From positions 1 through 14,311 of the forward strand of contig CALCVP010000016.1 in assembly GCA_937907705.1 (NCBI GenBank): a stretch of DNA of 14,311 nt. Direction: 5' to 3'. The DNA is from an uncultured Prevotella sp. Lineage in GTDB: Bacteria > Bacteroidota > Bacteroidia > Bacteroidales > Bacteroidaceae. A program made the position numbers and the translations under genes. Every line of letters starts with the position of its first letter. Position 1 is the first letter of the stretch. Below, one piece after another: positions 13,924-14,311 of this stretch. Under the pieces are notes generated by a model. That model was not told the origin of the DNA. It did not search any database and was given only the letters and a program-made list of their open reading frames with translations.

Positions 13924-14253
13924 ATGCTTGCCACTTTCAACAGTATGCTTATTTCTTCTTTAGAACCTCTTGCTCCAACGCTCACCGACCGTCAGCAAGA
14001 AATCGTAAACGGGTCAGGCTATTCTGACTTAACTCGAAACTGCAACCAAATCATCAACTGCGCCATGCTTCTTTCGCTTGGCTATATCCGTGAGGCTACA
14101 AGCTATGCAGAATCATGTGGTGGGGGAGGTTCGCCTGGAACTGGTTGGGGACGTGACAAAGATGAGGATGATGAGCATTGGTGGCGTAGATGCATTGCCG
14201 TGTCGGCTGCGATGATGCGATCTGCGAGGTATCGGTTGCGACGTGGCAGATAA
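13924..14253 (+). pseudogene. MobV/Pre-type relaxase remnant, C-terminal tail
   Basis: The frame is the same as that of the coiled-coil fragment, separated from it by one TAA and four codons, so a single nonsense change could have split them. The 109 codons from the ATG at 13924 encode a helical part (LTDRQQEIVNGSGY, IINCAMLLSLGYIREATSYA). A glycine-rich, acidic and tryptophan-containing tail follows (ESCGGGGSPGTGWGRDKDED, then WWRRCIAVSAAMM), ending in a basic RYRLRRGR. A GGGGS..GWGR.DEDDE..RRC ending is typical of Bacteroides mobilization relaxases. It could be a stand-alone small gene using its own ATG, but the continuity of frame favours a broken relaxase. No oriT or accessory mob gene is seen. 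Confidence 0.5.
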
Positions 14254-14311
14254 TCAATTATTGCTGTCCGCTAAAAAAAATCGAAGGATAAAAATTGGGC
14301 TGGATTCCTCG
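14254..14311. other. Right-edge sequence, possible end of an inserted element
   Basis: After the relaxase tail, TGCTGTCCGCTAAAAAAAAT starts at about 14261. On the minus strand a frame open from the window edge ends at a TGA about 15 bases before the end of this stretch, with the tail FFLADSNN. This would fit the 3' end of a minus-strand gene such as a transposase next to a terminal repeat. Too little sequence is present to identify it. Confidence 0.25.

Overview
The window looks like chromosomal DNA from a Bacteroidales bacterium, most likely Prevotella-like. The evidence is a Bacteroidetes-type DnaK, a PorE-like TPR/beta-propeller/OmpA lipoprotein of the type IX secretion type, several TAnnTTTG promoter elements typical of Bacteroidetes sigma-ABfr, weak or absent Shine-Dalgarno sequences, and integrase and mobilization genes of Bacteroides mobile-element types. 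No rRNA, tRNA or CRISPR array is visible.

Layout. Bases 1-1333 carry the edge of a mobile element on the minus strand: a tyrosine-recombinase gene that runs off the left end, preceded 9 bases upstream by a gene for a small zinc-finger/double-HTH protein, with repeats and a palindrome in front of it (1332-1397). A strong hairpin (1456-1488) separates this from dnaK (1531-3468, minus). The dnaK upstream region contains four TGTCA/TGACA units. topB (DNA topoisomerase III, plus) has a textbook promoter that fixes its start at 3832. A terminator at 6091-6117 separates it from a large PorE-like lipoprotein gene (6197-8278, plus).

From 8279 to 9532 the order is a perfect 21-bp inverted repeat, a glutamine synthetase gene lacking its whole N-terminal half (8385-9176, minus), and about 350 bases with no convincing gene. 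A lactate-utilization block follows: a LUD-domain gene on the minus strand (9533-10168), divergent from lutA-lutB-lutC on the plus strand (10565-13384). Back-to-back TAnnTTTG elements lie in the roughly 400-base gap between them. LutA, LutB and LutC together form the iron-sulfur L-lactate oxidation complex, and the divergent LUD protein is a LutC relative of unknown role.

Directly after the lutC stop codon (13386-14253) lies what looks like the decayed C-terminal half of a MobV/Pre-type mobilization relaxase, broken by a frameshift and an in-frame stop. The last 58 bases resemble the start of a further inserted element. The window is therefore a mostly core segment (dnaK, topB, porE-like, lut) bordered on both sides by mobile DNA and containing one truncated metabolic gene. 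I found no clearly new multi-gene system. The most unusual items are the HTH/integrase module with its repeats, the half glutamine synthetase, the dnaK upstream repeats and the relaxase remnant.
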